A stretch of 64,000 nt of DNA from Shewanella woodyi ATCC 51908 (GCF_000019525.1 NC_010506.1:4526001-4590000); one strand, 5' to 3'. Counted from the stretch's first letter, positions 1-12,919 are shown. Notes: a model not told the origin generated them from the sequence alone. Program-made: numbers and translations.

Positions 1-1640
<1,640 letters not shown>

Positions 1641-1951
1641 ATACAACCCAAATAAGTTTCACAAGGAAACAAACTCTACCAAGCGGGTAAGCTCAGTCGT
1701 TGTATCGCAACTAATGGTGTTTACTTTCGCCAAAAGAATACTCATGAACTCATTACCCTAAGGTAAATCCTTCGGCACTTGATTTAAGTGTTTGAGAACT
1801 CAATTATTTATTTCGCATTAATCGTTAAATTAATACTATCAGCTTTCCAAATTTTTAAAGAACAAGCATTACCGTTTAGGTATGCCACTCGCTCTAACAA
1901 GAACAAGTTATCTGTGTGAACACTCAGCAAACATCGAGTTAGTCGTATAGG
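1641..1951 (-). other. 16S-23S internal transcribed spacer without tRNA
   Basis: This spacer of about 311 bases separates the 16S 3' end from the 23S 5' end. I could not find the cloverleaf or TTCGA-type arm of tRNA-Ile, -Ala or -Glu, which are the usual tenants. On the minus strand a boxA-like sequence TTGTTCTTTAAAAATT lies at about 1850-1866, consistent with rRNA antitermination. Confidence 0.8.
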
Positions 1952-3495
<1,544 letters not shown>

Positions 3496-3700
3496 AGTTT
3501 TTTGTTCTCATCCGGTTAAGAATGAAGAACGGCTCAATGAATTATACTGTTTTATGAATCTTGCGATTCATAGTTTACATATTACTATGGTCACTCAGTG
3601 GTTCATTGAGAAAATTTTTGATTGCTTACATCCCGAAGGACAAGAAAGCAATTTCGAATAACTCAACACCTGTGAGTGTCCACACAGATTTCTTGTTTTG

Positions 3701-3714
3701 AATTGTTAAAGAAC
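3701..3714 (-). promoter_or_regulatory. rRNA leader boxA antitermination site
   Basis: On the minus strand the leader reads GTTCTTTAACAATT, a close match to the boxA element (TGCTCTTTAACA) bound by NusB/NusE for rRNA antitermination. It lies between promoter P2 and the 16S 5' end, where it is expected. Confidence 0.75.
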
Positions 3715-3741
3715 GTTCGCCGCTTTGGGCTAGGGATGCGT

Positions 3742-3769
3742 ATTCTACGCTTTCCTTGCTCGACGTCAA
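3742..3769 (-). promoter_or_regulatory. rrn P2-like sigma-70 promoter
   Basis: On the minus strand there is a -35 TTGACG (3764-3769), a 16-base spacer and a -10 TAGAAT (3742-3747), about 250 bases upstream of 16S. Its order relative to the upstream promoter fits the tandem P1-P2 layout of rRNA operons. Confidence 0.8.
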
Positions 3770-3867
3770 GTGTTTATTTTAAGAAGTTTTAAACTTACTT
3801 AACTTGATGCCTTAACACGCTTTCATCTATCGCTTAGCGACGCTGTTTACCGTGTCAGTGGAGGCGC

Positions 3868-3895
3868 ATTATAGGGAGGGAAAACATTTACGCAA
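3868..3895 (-). promoter_or_regulatory. rrn P1-like sigma-70 promoter with GC-rich discriminator
   Basis: On the minus strand there is a -35 TTGCGT (3890-3895), a 16-base spacer and a perfect -10 TATAAT (3868-3873). A GCGCCTCC discriminator follows, which is typical of stringently controlled rRNA P1 promoters (ppGpp/DksA sensitive). Confidence 0.8.
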
Positions 3896-4071
3896 GGGGT
3901 TTTCGCTAAAAAGAGTTCATTTGAGCAGTTTTAAAGCTTTACGAGCACAAAGTAGGCAAAAGTGGCTATTTACTCTTTTTTATCATTGAAAGTATTGGAG
4001 CTATGGCTAGCAATTAGCCAAGTAAAGCAATAAAGATAGAAAGGTCAGCTTAGCTGATTAAACGTTTTACT

Positions 4072-4854
4072 TTATACTGATGGTCCATTGTCTTTTTCAT
4101 CACTTTTAGCAGTCACGCTAACGCTCCCTTTTAGTCTGCGTATACTATAGGTGGTTAAAATGGGTCCAGATAAAGCATAAAGGTAGAAGATAAGACAAAG
4201 AATAAAAGCGGGCTCAATAGAGATAAGCACAAACACACCAACCATTAGTAGTATTGTCAAAAAGTTAACCTTTCCTCGCCAGTTAACATCTTTAAATGAA
4301 TAATATCGAAAGTTACTCACCATTAATAAACCTAACAAAGCAGTGATCAAAGCCACCAACCAGCTTATCTCATCTCCCTTTGTACCATTTTCACTACCAA
4401 GCCAAACGCTTCCAGCGATAACGGCAGCAGCGCCAGGGCTTGCTAGTCCTTGAAAATATTTTTTATCTTCAACACCAACTTGGGTATTGAATCTAGCCAA
4501 CCTCAATGCTGCACCAGCACAAAAAATAAATGCAGCAAGCCAGCCTATTTTCCCTAACTCAAAAAGCCCCCAGTTATATGCGAGTAGAGCTGGCGCCACA
4601 CCAAAAGAGACCATATCAGACATGCTGTCATACTCTGCACCGAAATCACTTTGAGTATTGGTCATTCTTGCGACCCTTCCATCAAGGCCATCCCATAACA
4701 TGGCCACAAAAATGGCAATAGAAGCCTGTTCAAAGAAGCCATTCATTGAAGCTATAACAGCATAGAAGCCAGAAAATAGTCCTGCGGTGGTAAAGAGATT
4801 AGGTAAAAGGTAGATCCCTTTTTTTCTCACCACCTCTTTATTTAATTTTTGCAT
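4072..4854 (-). CDS. pssA: CDP-diacylglycerol--serine O-phosphatidyltransferase
   Basis: Inner-membrane enzyme that makes phosphatidylserine from CDP-diacylglycerol and L-serine, the committed step to phosphatidylethanolamine. The CDP-alcohol phosphotransferase signature DGx2ARx8Gx3Dx3D is intact at residues 58-80 (DGRVAR, then G72, D76, D80). Several hydrophobic segments (about 17-35, 40-55, 85-115, 140-160, 195-235) fit the integral-membrane type II family rather than the soluble E. coli enzyme. It is 260 aa. It stands alone on the minus strand, upstream of nothing but the rRNA promoter region. No strong ribosome binding site precedes the ATG. The function call is firm because the motif is complete. 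Confidence 0.92.
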   Translation of the reverse strand: MQKLNKEVVRKKGIYLLPNLFTTAGLFSGFYAVIASMNGFFEQASIAIFVAMLWDGLDGRVARMTNTQSDFGAEYDSMSDMVSFGVAPALLAYNWGLFELGKIGWLAAFIFCAGAALRLARFNTQVGVEDKKYFQGLASPGAAAVIAGSVWLGSENGTKGDEISWLVALITALLGLLMVSNFRYYSFKDVNWRGKVNFLTILLMVGVFVLISIEPAFILCLIFYLYALSGPILTTYSIRRLKGSVSVTAKSDEKDNGPSV

Positions 4855-5057
4855 AAAATAAAACCACTAGTATCTTGTATGAAAAACTTACCATACATTA
4901 GTATAGATATTAGCAAGGGATCTCACTCCCTCTTTACAGGATTTGGAATTATTCTAAGCTAGCATCAAAAGTGTCACTTATATTTCGTTTGCATATCTAT
5001 ACTTATGGTTAACGGATTAATCTTATTACTTTTAATATAGGTTTACTGATAATGCTC

Positions 5058-5498
5058 ATGTTCAAAAAACTCATTTTGCTCTCTTTATCATTAACACATA
5101 CCTTTACTGTATCCGCGACAGTGATCCACAAATGGGTAGATAAAGATGGTGTCACTCATTACAGCCAACAACCACCTGAAAATACAGATTCTAGTAAACT
5201 CTACAGTGAAGATATAGAGCAGAAACCAATAGGCTTCATTCAGCCAAAAGTCAGAGAGAGTAATGCCGCAGTACAAACTGAAGATGAGAAAAATGCAGAG
5301 GCGATAAAGAAACAAAGCTCTGAGCAGGCAGCTGCTATTTGCGAAAATGCTAAGCAAAATTTAAACATTCTAACCTCACACTCTCGATTAAAGAACAAAG
5401 ATGAAAAAACTGGAGAGATGGTTTCAATGAGAGAGGAGGATAGACAGGAGCAGATAAGCACTCAAAAAGAGCGTATAAAACTCTTTTGTAAAAAATAA
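5058..5498 (+). CDS. DUF4124-domain periplasmic protein
   Basis: A small exported protein of unknown function. An N-terminal signal peptide (KKLILLSLSLTHTFTVSA) is followed by a DUF4124 motif (KWVDKDGVTHYSQQPP), a family common in gammaproteobacterial periplasms. The C-terminal half is charged and helical, with two cysteines (one near the C terminus) that could form a disulfide. I chose the second ATG at 5058 because MFKKLILL is a standard signal-peptide start; an in-frame ATG exists at 5052. The gene is monocistronic and convergent with clpB. Confidence 0.75.
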   Translation: MFKKLILLSLSLTHTFTVSATVIHKWVDKDGVTHYSQQPPENTDSSKLYSEDIEQKPIGFIQPKVRESNAAVQTEDEKNAEAIKKQSSEQAAAICENAKQNLNILTSHSRLKNKDEKTGEMVSMREEDRQEQISTQKERIKLFCKK

Positions 5499-5516
5499 GC
5501 CTTCCTCACTTAACAA

Positions 5517-5538
5517 AACAGGCTCCTAAGAGCCTGTT
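5517..5538 (-). terminator. intrinsic terminator downstream of clpB
   Basis: AACAGGCTC pairs perfectly with GAGCCTGTT around a CTAA loop. On the minus strand the stem is followed by TTTTGTTAAG. It lies 51 bases past the clpB stop and may also stop the convergent DUF4124 gene. Confidence 0.7.
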
Positions 5539-5588
5539 CTAATGTTCAGTGGACTAATGTTCAAAACATTAGTATTGAGAAGACTAAC

Positions 5589-8162
5589 TTACTGCTTAAA
5601 GGAGAGTTCACCCTCTTCATTCTCAACGATAATCGGTTTACCCGGCACTAAACTACCGCTTAGTATCTTCTGAGCTAACGGGTTCTCCACCTCTTGCTGT
5701 AAAGCACGCTTTAACGGCCGCGCACCATAGACGGGGTCAAACCCAGCTCTAGCAATAAAGGAAAGCGCGTCATCACTGATATCTAGCTCGTAATCTTTTT
5801 CCGCTAGACGTCGCATCAAAGATTCAATTTGGATTGAAGCAATATGTTCAATATGCTTTTCGCCCAAAGGATGGAACACTACAGTCTCATCAACTCGGTT
5901 CAGAAACTCAGGTCTGAAACTATGAACAACAACATTCATCACCTCTGACTTCATCTCATCATAAGATAGGGTCGAAAAGCGCTCCTGAATGATATCTGAA
6001 CCTAGATTCGAGGTCATGATCACAACAGTATTTCTAAAATCTACGGTTCTTCCTTGACCATCGGTTAAGCGACCATCATCAAGTACCTGCAACAAGATAT
6101 TAAATACATCTGGGTGCGCCTTCTCAACTTCATCAAGTAAGATCACTGAGTAAGGTTTGCGTCTTACAGCCTCGGTTAGGTAGCCCCCCTCTTCATAGCC
6201 CACATATCCTGGAGGCGCCCCAAGCAGACGCGCAACAGAGTGTTTTTCCATAAACTCTGACATGTCGATACGCACTAATGCTGACTCAGTATCGAAGAGA
6301 AACTTAGCCAGTGACTTACATAGCTCAGTTTTCCCCACCCCTGTTGGACCTAAAAACAGAAACGAACCAATTGGACGATCGGGATCTGATAGACCAGCTC
6401 GACTACGTCTAATCGCATTCGAAACCGCATCCACAGCTTCATTCTGGCCTATCACTTGGGTATGCAGAGCATCCTCCATATGCAGAAGCTTTTCTCGCTC
6501 ACCTTCAAGCATCTTAGAAACAGGAATACCAGTAGCACGAGATAGTACTTCAGCGATCTCCACATCCGTGACTTTATTTCTAAGTAAGGTCATCTCTTGC
6601 ATCTCAGCTTGAGATGCTAAGTCCAGCTGTTTCTCTAGTTCAGGAATACGACCGTACTGCAGTTCAGACATACGAGTCAGATCACTAGCTCTGCGAGCAA
6701 CATCGAGATCCAATCTTGCCTGCTCCAGATCCGACTTTATATGTTGGGTTCCAGCTAGTGCAGCCTTCTCTGTTCGCCACACCTCATTTAGCTCAGAGGC
6801 CTTCACTTCAACTTCTCTTAGCTCTTTTCGTATAGTCAGCAGGCGGCGAAGGCTAGCTTCATCAGCTTCTTTTGTCAGTGCTTGCTCCTCTAGCTTAAGC
6901 TGAATGGCACGGCGCTCCAATTTGTCCAGCGGCTCAGGTTTAGAGTCAATCTGGATTCGGATACTCGATGCAGCTTCATCGATAAGATCTATTGCTTTAT
7001 CCGGTAGTTTCCTATCAGAAACATAACGATTTGACATGCTAGCGGCAGCAACAATCGCAGGATCAGTGATCTCAACATGATGATGAAGCTCATAACGCTC
7101 TTTTAGACCACGTAGAATAGCAACAGTATCCTCAACACTCGGCTCTTCAACCAAGACTTTTTGAAAGCGTCTTTCAAGTGCCGCATCTTTTTCAATATAT
7201 TGACGATACTCATCTAAGGTCGTTGCACCCACACAGTGAAGGTCACCACGTGCTAATGCAGGTTTAAGCATATTGCCCGCATCCATAGCACCATCCCCTT
7301 TACCTGCGCCAACCATAGTATGCAGCTCATCGATAAAGAGGATCACTTGCCCCTCCTCTTGAGACAACTCATTGAGAACCGCCTTTAATCTTTCCTCAAA
7401 TTCACCACGATATTTAGCCCCAGCAACTAACGAGCCCATGTCTAATGACAACACACGCTTGTTTTTTATCCCTTCGGGTACTTCACCATTAATGATCCGC
7501 TGAGCTAACCCCTCAACAATGGCGGTTTTACCCACACCTGGTTCACCAATCAATACAGGGTTGTTTTTACTTCTTCGCTGTAACACTTGAATTGTACGGC
7601 GGATCTCATCATCACGCCCAATAACAGGGTCAAGTTTCCCCTGCTCCGCACGCTCAGTCAGATCGACGGTAAACTTTTTAAGTGCTTGCCTTTGATCTTC
7701 CGCATTAGGATCGTCGATATTCTTTCCGGCGCGTACCTGTTTTATCGTTTCTTCCATCAACTCTTTCGTCGCGCCAGATTTTTTCAAGCTTTGAGCAAGC
7801 GTATCGTTTCCTTCAAGTGCTGCGAGTATAAATAACTCACTGGAGATATATTTATCTTTGCGTTTCTGAGAGAGTTTGTCACATAGGTTCAACAGACGGA
7901 TCAGAGATTGTGATAGCTGAATATCTCCTCCGGTTCCCTCCACCTTTGGTAAACGCTCCAACTCTTGGCTAACCAAAGACCTCAACGAACTAACATTAAT
8001 GCCAGCCTGAGTTAATAACGGGTGAATAGACCCATTATCTTGATTCAGTAAGGCCATCATAAGATGAATGGGTTCAATAAACTGATGATCACGACCTAGC
8101 GCGAGAGATTGCGCATCGGAAATTGCCGTTTGAAATTTATTGGTCATACGATCGAGTCGCAT
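5589..8162 (-). CDS. clpB: ATP-dependent disaggregase ClpB
   Basis: Hsp100 hexameric disaggregase that works with DnaK/DnaJ/GrpE to extract polypeptides from aggregates in the cytoplasm. Its 857 aa equal the E. coli length. Domains in order: N-terminal Clp repeats (1-145), NBD1 with Walker [10 protein letters not shown] near 206 and a Walker B ending LFIDELH, the long coiled-coil M domain (about 410-525), NBD2 with Walker [10 protein letters not shown] near 605, and a D2-small domain. The N terminus [11 protein letters not shown] matches the family, supporting this start. A sigma-32 promoter lies just upstream. It follows pgeF on the same strand but has its own heat-shock promoter. Confidence 0.98.
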   Translation of the reverse strand: MRLDRMTNKFQTAISDAQSLALGRDHQFIEPIHLMMALLNQDNGSIHPLLTQAGINVSSLRSLVSQELERLPKVEGTGGDIQLSQSLIRLLNLCDKLSQKRKDKYISSELFILAALEGNDTLAQSLKKSGATKELMEETIKQVRAGKNIDDPNAEDQRQALKKFTVDLTERAEQGKLDPVIGRDDEIRRTIQVLQRRSKNNPVLIGEPGVGKTAIVEGLAQRIINGEVPEGIKNKRVLSLDMGSLVAGAKYRGEFEERLKAVLNELSQEEGQVILFIDELHTMVGAGKGDGAMDAGNMLKPALARGDLHCVGATTLDEYRQYIEKDAALERRFQKVLVEEPSVEDTVAILRGLKERYELHHHVEITDPAIVAAASMSNRYVSDRKLPDKAIDLIDEAASSIRIQIDSKPEPLDKLERRAIQLKLEEQALTKEADEASLRRLLTIRKELREVEVKASELNEVWRTEKAALAGTQHIKSDLEQARLDLDVARRASDLTRMSELQYGRIPELEKQLDLASQAEMQEMTLLRNKVTDVEIAEVLSRATGIPVSKMLEGEREKLLHMEDALHTQVIGQNEAVDAVSNAIRRSRAGLSDPDRPIGSFLFLGPTGVGKTELCKSLAKFLFDTESALVRIDMSEFMEKHSVARLLGAPPGYVGYEEGGYLTEAVRRKPYSVILLDEVEKAHPDVFNILLQVLDDGRLTDGQGRTVDFRNTVVIMTSNLGSDIIQERFSTLSYDEMKSEVMNVVVHSFRPEFLNRVDETVVFHPLGEKHIEHIASIQIESLMRRLAEKDYELDISDDALSFIARAGFDPVYGARPLKRALQQEVENPLAQKILSGSLVPGKPIIVENEEGELSFKQ

Positions 8163-8203
8163 ATAGCCTCCACAAACAAATGAAACATACCTGATTAACT
8201 AAA

Positions 8204-8231
8204 AGATGGGGGTTTTTAAGTATTTTTCAAG
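8204..8231 (-). promoter_or_regulatory. sigma-32 heat-shock promoter of clpB
   Basis: On the minus strand CTTGAAA (8225-8231) is followed after about 13 bases by a C-rich CCCCAT (8206-8211). This is the RpoH consensus CTTGAAA-N(11-16)-CCCCATnT. It lies about 45 bases upstream of the clpB ATG, inside the pgeF-clpB gap. Confidence 0.85.
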
Positions 8232-8266
8232 GTGTAGCGGATCTTTCTGTGTGGAAGTTGCTTGTA

Positions 8267-9037
8267 CTAAGTCAGCCAGATATATGAAGCCATTCGGCCC
8301 GTGATCTGCTCTTTGCGATAGGAGAAATAGTCAGGATGATTAAAAGTGCAGATGTCAGACTGGTAGATGTCACTCACTCCTGCCAAGGTTAAACGTAACT
8401 TAGCAAGACCCTGCAGATCTGCTAAGTATTTATCCTCACTATGATGCTCTGTTTGACGCGCTGGAGTAGTGGTTGTCTTCTTAATAAAAAATGGATCTGC
8501 TTCTTTATGCTGGGAAAGAAAAAGCGCTCTCACTTCAGCCCCGACCTCAAACTGCAGTGGCCCTATAGCGGGACCAAGATAAGCGATAAGTTCATCGTTT
8601 GGACAATCAAATTTTTCCAACGCAGCTTCAATAATACCCTTACACAGACCTTTCCAACCTGCATGCACTGCAGCAACTTGAGTACCGGATTTATCACACA
8701 AGAGCACAGGTAAACAATCAGCCGTCATCACCACGCACACTTGAGAGCGAGAGCTGCTATAGCTCCCATCCGCATCTTGTACTGAACGATTGTCAGCATT
8801 AACGACATGGGTACTGTGGATTTGATTTAACCAGGCGGGTGAAACAGGAAGCTGTAAGCGCTCTTGAACGAGCGCTCGATTTGCTAACACATCCTCACTA
8901 ACATCCCCCACATGCAAACCCAAATTCAAGCTTGCATAAGGAGCACGACTCACACCATTTTGGCGAGTAGTGAAGGCGATATTAACGTTAGCTGGGATAT
9001 GCCAGCCTCTATCTTTCATCACATTTTTATCAATCAT
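8267..9037 (-). CDS. pgeF: Peptidoglycan editing factor / polyphenol oxidase family (YfiH)
   Basis: Member of the YfiH/LACC1 family. Family members act as purine nucleoside phosphorylases/deaminases, and PgeF in E. coli prevents misincorporation of L-Ser for L-Ala in peptidoglycan precursors. Visible signatures are NQIHSTHVV, the metal-site Cys region TADCLPVLLC, HAGWKGLCKGI, and YLGPAIGP. It is 256 aa, near the family norm of about 245. An in-frame Met at residue 7 is an alternative start. It lies 51 bases downstream of rluD on the same strand, the conserved rluD-pgeF-clpB order. Confidence 0.92.
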   Translation of the reverse strand: MIDKNVMKDRGWHIPANVNIAFTTRQNGVSRAPYASLNLGLHVGDVSEDVLANRALVQERLQLPVSPAWLNQIHSTHVVNADNRSVQDADGSYSSSRSQVCVVMTADCLPVLLCDKSGTQVAAVHAGWKGLCKGIIEAALEKFDCPNDELIAYLGPAIGPLQFEVGAEVRALFLSQHKEADPFFIKKTTTTPARQTEHHSEDKYLADLQGLAKLRLTLAGVSDIYQSDICTFNHPDYFSYRKEQITGRMASYIWLT

Positions 9038-9088
9038 AAATAAGTGTTACTTATTCATAATCTTAATGAGAAATAAAATAGAGCACAT

Positions 9089-10060
9089 TTAAACAGCCAC
9101 AGGGTTTTCTTCAGTGTCTTTTCTTAACGCTCTTGTCAGGGTAACCATATCTTCAGGAACAGGTGCCTGCCAGCTCATAATCTCAAAGGTATATGGGTGC
9201 GCTAGCTCAAGTCTAATCGCGTGCAGAGCTTGACGCTTAAAGCCCATGTAAGTTTCAAAAAACTCAGGCGTCACACCTTTAGGAGGACGAGGGCGACCAC
9301 CATAAACAGGATCGCCAACTAAGGTATGCCCAATATGAGACATATGCACACGAATTTGGTGAGTACGGCCAGACTCAAGACGCAGTCTTAAACGAGTATG
9401 AGCTCTGAATTTCTCAGCGACTCGGTAGTGTGTCATCGCAGGCTTGCCGTTGTGTACTACTGCCATGTGAGTACGTTTAGTTGGGTGACGATCGATTGGC
9501 TCATCGACAGTACCACCCGAGATCAACGTACCTAAAACAACCGCTTCATATTCACGAGTGATCTCACGAGCCTGCAACGCAGAAACCAGATGAGTCTGAG
9601 CTTCAACAGTTTTAGCTACAACCATCAAACCTGTCGTATCTTTATCCAAACGGTGGACAATACCCGCACGAGGCACCAGCTCTATTCCAGGACAATGATG
9701 AAGCAAAGCATTCATCAAAGTTCCATCTTGGTTACCGGCGCCAGGGTGAACAACCAGCCCAGCTTGCTTATTGATAACAATAATGTGGTCATCTTCATAA
9801 ACAATGTCCAAATCTATCGCTTGCGCTTTAGCTGCGGTCTCTTCCTTGAGTGTCGCTTCAATGGCAATCTCTTGCCCTTCAAGCACTTTTTCTCTAGGTT
9901 TTGTTGAAACAACGCCATCAATGTAAACCCAACCTGCTTGGATCCACTCTTTGATGCGTGTACGGGAGTAATCAGGATACAATTCAGCCAAAGTTTGGTC
10001 TAATCTTTGGCCTGTTTGTGTTGCTGTTATCTCGCTTTTTAGATTAATCTCTAGTGTCAT
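9089..10060 (-). CDS. rluD: 23S rRNA pseudouridine(1911/1915/1917) synthase
   Basis: Isomerises three uridines in helix 69 of 23S rRNA, important for ribosome assembly. An N-terminal S4 RNA-binding domain (about residues 18-75) is followed by the RluA-type catalytic domain with HRLDKDTTGLMVVAK, whose Asp is catalytic, and the RTHQIRVHM and VGDPVYGGR motifs. Its 323 aa match E. coli RluD (326). It is divergent from bamD, the usual arrangement in gammaproteobacteria, and probably co-transcribed with pgeF. Confidence 0.96.
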   Translation of the reverse strand: MTLEINLKSEITATQTGQRLDQTLAELYPDYSRTRIKEWIQAGWVYIDGVVSTKPREKVLEGQEIAIEATLKEETAAKAQAIDLDIVYEDDHIIVINKQAGLVVHPGAGNQDGTLMNALLHHCPGIELVPRAGIVHRLDKDTTGLMVVAKTVEAQTHLVSALQAREITREYEAVVLGTLISGGTVDEPIDRHPTKRTHMAVVHNGKPAMTHYRVAEKFRAHTRLRLRLESGRTHQIRVHMSHIGHTLVGDPVYGGRPRPPKGVTPEFFETYMGFKRQALHAIRLELAHPYTFEIMSWQAPVPEDMVTLTRALRKDTEENPVAV

Positions 10061-10061
10061 A

Positions 10062-10090
10062 GGAACCGTCCCCGCTTTTCGGGGTCATAA
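10062..10090 (+). promoter_or_regulatory. candidate sigma-E type promoter of bamD
   Basis: GGAAC (10062-10066) is followed after exactly 17 bases by GTCATAA (10084-10090). This is close to the RpoE consensus GGAACTT-N15-GTCTAA. It lies about 95 bases upstream of the bamD start. In enterics bamD belongs to the sigma-E regulon, so the site is plausible, but the -10 has mismatches. The spacer holds a CCCCG/CGGGG hairpin. Confidence 0.5.
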
Positions 10091-10182
10091 AAAGTGTGTA
10101 ATCTGTTACAATCGAATTGTTTCTATTTTATCTTGAAATGAAAAAATTCCTAACTATAACTTTAAAAGAATCGAATTTAAGT

Positions 10183-10944
10183 ATGCATACATTTGTTAAA
10201 GGTGCGGTAATAGGCCTGTTTTCACTGGCAATAACAGCCTGTAGTAGTAATCAAGAAGATCAGTTGAAGACTAGCAAATCCTCTCCTGATGTACTGTATT
10301 CACAAGCAAGAACCTCTATGGAGCTAGGTAACTACAGTAAAGCAGTGCGCTCATTAGAGGCATTAGACTCTCGTTATCCGTTCGGACCACATAAAACTCA
10401 AGTACAACTCGATCTTATCTACGCCTATTATAAGCTAGATGACCCTGCTTCGGGTATCGCTAATATAGATCGCTTTATTAGGCTCAATCCAACACACAAA
10501 AATATCGACTATGTCTACTATATGCGTGGCCTAGTTAATATGCAGTCAGATAACTATATGTTCCACGATATGCTTAATATTGACCGAACAGATAGAGATC
10601 CTAAAGTTGCTCAGGATGCATTTAAAGATTTTGATCGCTTGATTAAGTCATACCCAAACAGTAAATATGCGCCCGATGCAGCTAAACGCATGCAGCAGCT
10701 GAAAAACCGTTTGGCGAAATACTCAATCAACGTGGCTGAATACTACATTAAGATGAACGCTTGGAGTGCGGCAGCGACTCGAGCACAGTCGGTCATGGAA
10801 ACTTTCCCAGGTACTCCGTCGACAGAACGTGCGTTAGAGATAATGTCTATCGCCTATGGTGAACTAGGACAAGCTAAGTTAAAAGAGAATGTATTGTCGG
10901 TAATGCAGGCAAACTTCCCAAATAACTCAGCACTTTCAAACTAA
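10183..10944 (+). CDS. bamD: Outer membrane assembly lipoprotein BamD
   Basis: Essential lipoprotein of the BAM complex that recruits beta-barrel precursors to BamA. From the ATG at 10183 the protein is 253 aa, with a type II signal peptide ending LAITA-C (Cys20). Five TPR-type helical repeats follow, including SRYPFGPHKTQVQLDLIYAYYK and FKDFDRLIKSYPNSKYAPDA. An upstream in-frame ATG at 10117 would put 22 extra residues before the signal peptide and is less likely. It is divergent from rluD. A terminator follows at 10973. Confidence 0.95.
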   Translation: MHTFVKGAVIGLFSLAITACSSNQEDQLKTSKSSPDVLYSQARTSMELGNYSKAVRSLEALDSRYPFGPHKTQVQLDLIYAYYKLDDPASGIANIDRFIRLNPTHKNIDYVYYMRGLVNMQSDNYMFHDMLNIDRTDRDPKVAQDAFKDFDRLIKSYPNSKYAPDAAKRMQQLKNRLAKYSINVAEYYIKMNAWSAAATRAQSVMETFPGTPSTERALEIMSIAYGELGQAKLKENVLSVMQANFPNNSALSN

Positions 10945-10972
10945 AATCCCATTAAGGTTGGCGACTAAGTTT

Positions 10973-10998
10973 AAAAGCTCCGTTTTCGGAGCTTTTTT
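10973..10998 (+). terminator. intrinsic terminator of bamD
   Basis: AAAAGCTCCG pairs with CGGAGCTTTT around a TTTT loop and is followed by more T residues, 29 bases past the bamD stop. Confidence 0.85.
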
Positions 10999-11087
10999 GT
11001 TTTCGGCCTAAAACTGTATCATTTCACACCAGATAGCGCGAAAGATGCTCACTTGATAGAGAAATAACGAATTATTCAAAAAACTTG

Positions 11088-11116
11088 TTGACTCAAAAGC
11101 GCAAAAGCCTTTTAAT
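11088..11116 (+). promoter_or_regulatory. sigma-70 promoter of tRNA-Phe
   Basis: The -35 TTGACT (11088-11093), a 17-base spacer and the -10 TTTAAT (11111-11116) lie 10 bases before the mature tRNA 5' end. This spacing puts the start a few bases ahead of the tRNA. Confidence 0.75.
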
Positions 11117-11126
11117 GCACCCCGTT

Positions 11127-11202
11127 GCCCGAATAGCTCAGTCGGTAGAGCAGAGGATTGAAAATCCTCGTGTCCCTGGTTCGATTCCGGGTTCGGGCAC
11201 CA
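11127..11202 (+). tRNA. pheT: tRNA-Phe (GAA)
   Basis: A 76-base cloverleaf starts GCCCGAATAGCTCAGTCGG and has anticodon GAA in the arm GGATTGAAAATCC. Its T-arm GGTTCGATTCC is present and the CCA end is encoded. The sequence is nearly identical to E. coli tRNA-Phe. A short overlapping open frame across the tRNA is not a gene. The single-letter suffix of the symbol is by convention only. Confidence 0.98.
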
Positions 11203-11288
11203 ATTTTCTCTTTAATCACTCCTCGATTAATACTCCGAACCAAATATCTTCTCTATTTCTACTAATCTCAAGTTTTATTTTTCACTGT

Positions 11289-12869
11289 CTATTTTACTAA
11301 CTTTAGTTGCTGCTCTTTAGCATACTCAAGCTTAATCTGATTTCGCCCAGACATCTTTGCTTCATAAAGTTGTGCATCAGCTTGACCGACCATCATCTCC
11401 CAAGTCATATCTGAAAATGAGGGGGAATATCTTTCATATAGCGTTCCCCCAATACTTACAGTCACTCTTTTACCGTGAGAGGCTTCGGGGTGATAGAGGT
11501 TTAGCTCCCACACCTGCTTTAACATTCTTTTCGATAATAGCTCCATCTGAGCAATATTATCTCCATGGACCACCACACAAAACTCCTCTCCACCATAGCG
11601 AGTTAATAACTCACCTCTTCTTCGACACTCCAATAGAAGAGTTTGTGCAATGGTCAAAATAGCCTTATCTCCAGCTAAATGCCCTAGGGTATCGTTATAG
11701 GCTTTAAAATTATCAATATCTATCATCAAAAAACCTATCAGTCCTTTCCCTTCCGACCATTGTTCATGAGCCCTCTGAGCAAACACTTCTAAACTGCGAC
11801 GATTTGCCACTCCGGTTAAAGGATCCTTATAGGATAAAGATTCAAGGTAGTTTTGATGCCGCTCTAACTTCTCAACAACTTGGTTAAATGAAAGGGAAAG
11901 CTTCACTATTTCATCAATATGCCAACCACTTTTCATTTTTATCAATTTGCCACTATCAACCATCTTCTTTAACACCTTATTCGCGGTTCGAAGTGGCTTT
12001 AAAATCATAATAGAGATAGGGATAATCGTGCCGAGTGAAACAAGCACAAGTGTAAAAAACAACACTGCTGATTCTGGGGTGAAAAGGGATGGAGACAAGC
12101 TTTTATCATGGGTAACAGAGATTTTCAGAGCGGGAATACCAAATACATCATTAAGTAACCACATATGTTTTTGGGCTAACGAGTCGATATAGGGAACAGC
12201 ATCAAAGGTTTCGATACCATCATACTCTTTGGTTGGGTCAAGCATATCCAGACTAAAATTAACTAAACTTAGCTGCTGTATCTCCTCTGTTAACTCACTA
12301 TTTATAGCTCGCACCATCAATAGACTTCCTACCACCTCCCCCTCTTCATCAGAGGGTAAAACAGAGGTATTACTGAAGTAGACAACACTTTGTCCAAGAT
12401 TCATTAATCCATTTCGAGTTGTAGGAACTTGTTTCTCAATCTCCTTAAGATCAGGTAAAACAGAGCCTATCCAGGCTTTATTATTGTTAGGTAAGGTATC
12501 AGGAAGTAGCTTTTCACTGCTGCTGTAGTGCCATAGCAGATCTCCGTCGGTGTTAAATAAGTATGCACCATCAATATTCGCAGCTTCAAAAGCATTACTG
12601 CTCAAATTTGACCGACTAAAGGCTTCGTCCCTCACAGCAACAAAGCCAACCATCTCATCCCACACAGAATAGTCATAACACAGCACATCTAAATTGCGCT
12701 GCGCAAACTTAATTCCCATCTGTACGGCAAGTAACTCTCTGGCTTGTTGAGAGCGTACCTCAGATTCAATCGCAGGTAGATAAACAAGGTAATAGAGAAC
12801 ACTTGCCAGCGAAAATGACACTAACAGTAAAGCTAAGCCTAGAAAGCCTAAAAAATGGTTTAATTTCAT
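11289..12869 (-). CDS. Membrane diguanylate cyclase with CHASE4-type sensor, HAMP and GGDEF
   Basis: Predicted to make cyclic di-GMP from two GTP at the inner membrane in response to a periplasmic signal. Order of parts: TM1 (about 7-32), a periplasmic CHASE4-like domain (about 40-265, with the typical YDYSVWDEM motif), TM2 (about 268-290), a HAMP-like linker, and a GGDEF domain with active-site GGEEF at 426-430, which is a functional variant. The inhibitory I-site position reads RRGE rather than RxxD, so product inhibition may be weak. It is 526 aa. It starts 50 bases after the MCP gene on the same strand, suggesting co-transcription. The ligand is unknown. Confidence 0.88.
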   Translation of the reverse strand: MKLNHFLGFLGLALLLVSFSLASVLYYLVYLPAIESEVRSQQARELLAVQMGIKFAQRNLDVLCYDYSVWDEMVGFVAVRDEAFSRSNLSSNAFEAANIDGAYLFNTDGDLLWHYSSSEKLLPDTLPNNNKAWIGSVLPDLKEIEKQVPTTRNGLMNLGQSVVYFSNTSVLPSDEEGEVVGSLLMVRAINSELTEEIQQLSLVNFSLDMLDPTKEYDGIETFDAVPYIDSLAQKHMWLLNDVFGIPALKISVTHDKSLSPSLFTPESAVLFFTLVLVSLGTIIPISIMILKPLRTANKVLKKMVDSGKLIKMKSGWHIDEIVKLSLSFNQVVEKLERHQNYLESLSYKDPLTGVANRRSLEVFAQRAHEQWSEGKGLIGFLMIDIDNFKAYNDTLGHLAGDKAILTIAQTLLLECRRRGELLTRYGGEEFCVVVHGDNIAQMELLSKRMLKQVWELNLYHPEASHGKRVTVSIGGTLYERYSPSFSDMTWEMMVGQADAQLYEAKMSGRNQIKLEYAKEQQLKLVK

Positions 12870-12919
12870 TAATCTTACCCATTTAATTCCTCTACTAAGC
12901 TTAGTCTACTACTCAGAAA

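Noticed and set aside
11085..11300. A 71-codon open frame across the tRNA-Phe gene
   Set aside because: It encodes the tRNA itself in its middle and has no codon-use or family support.
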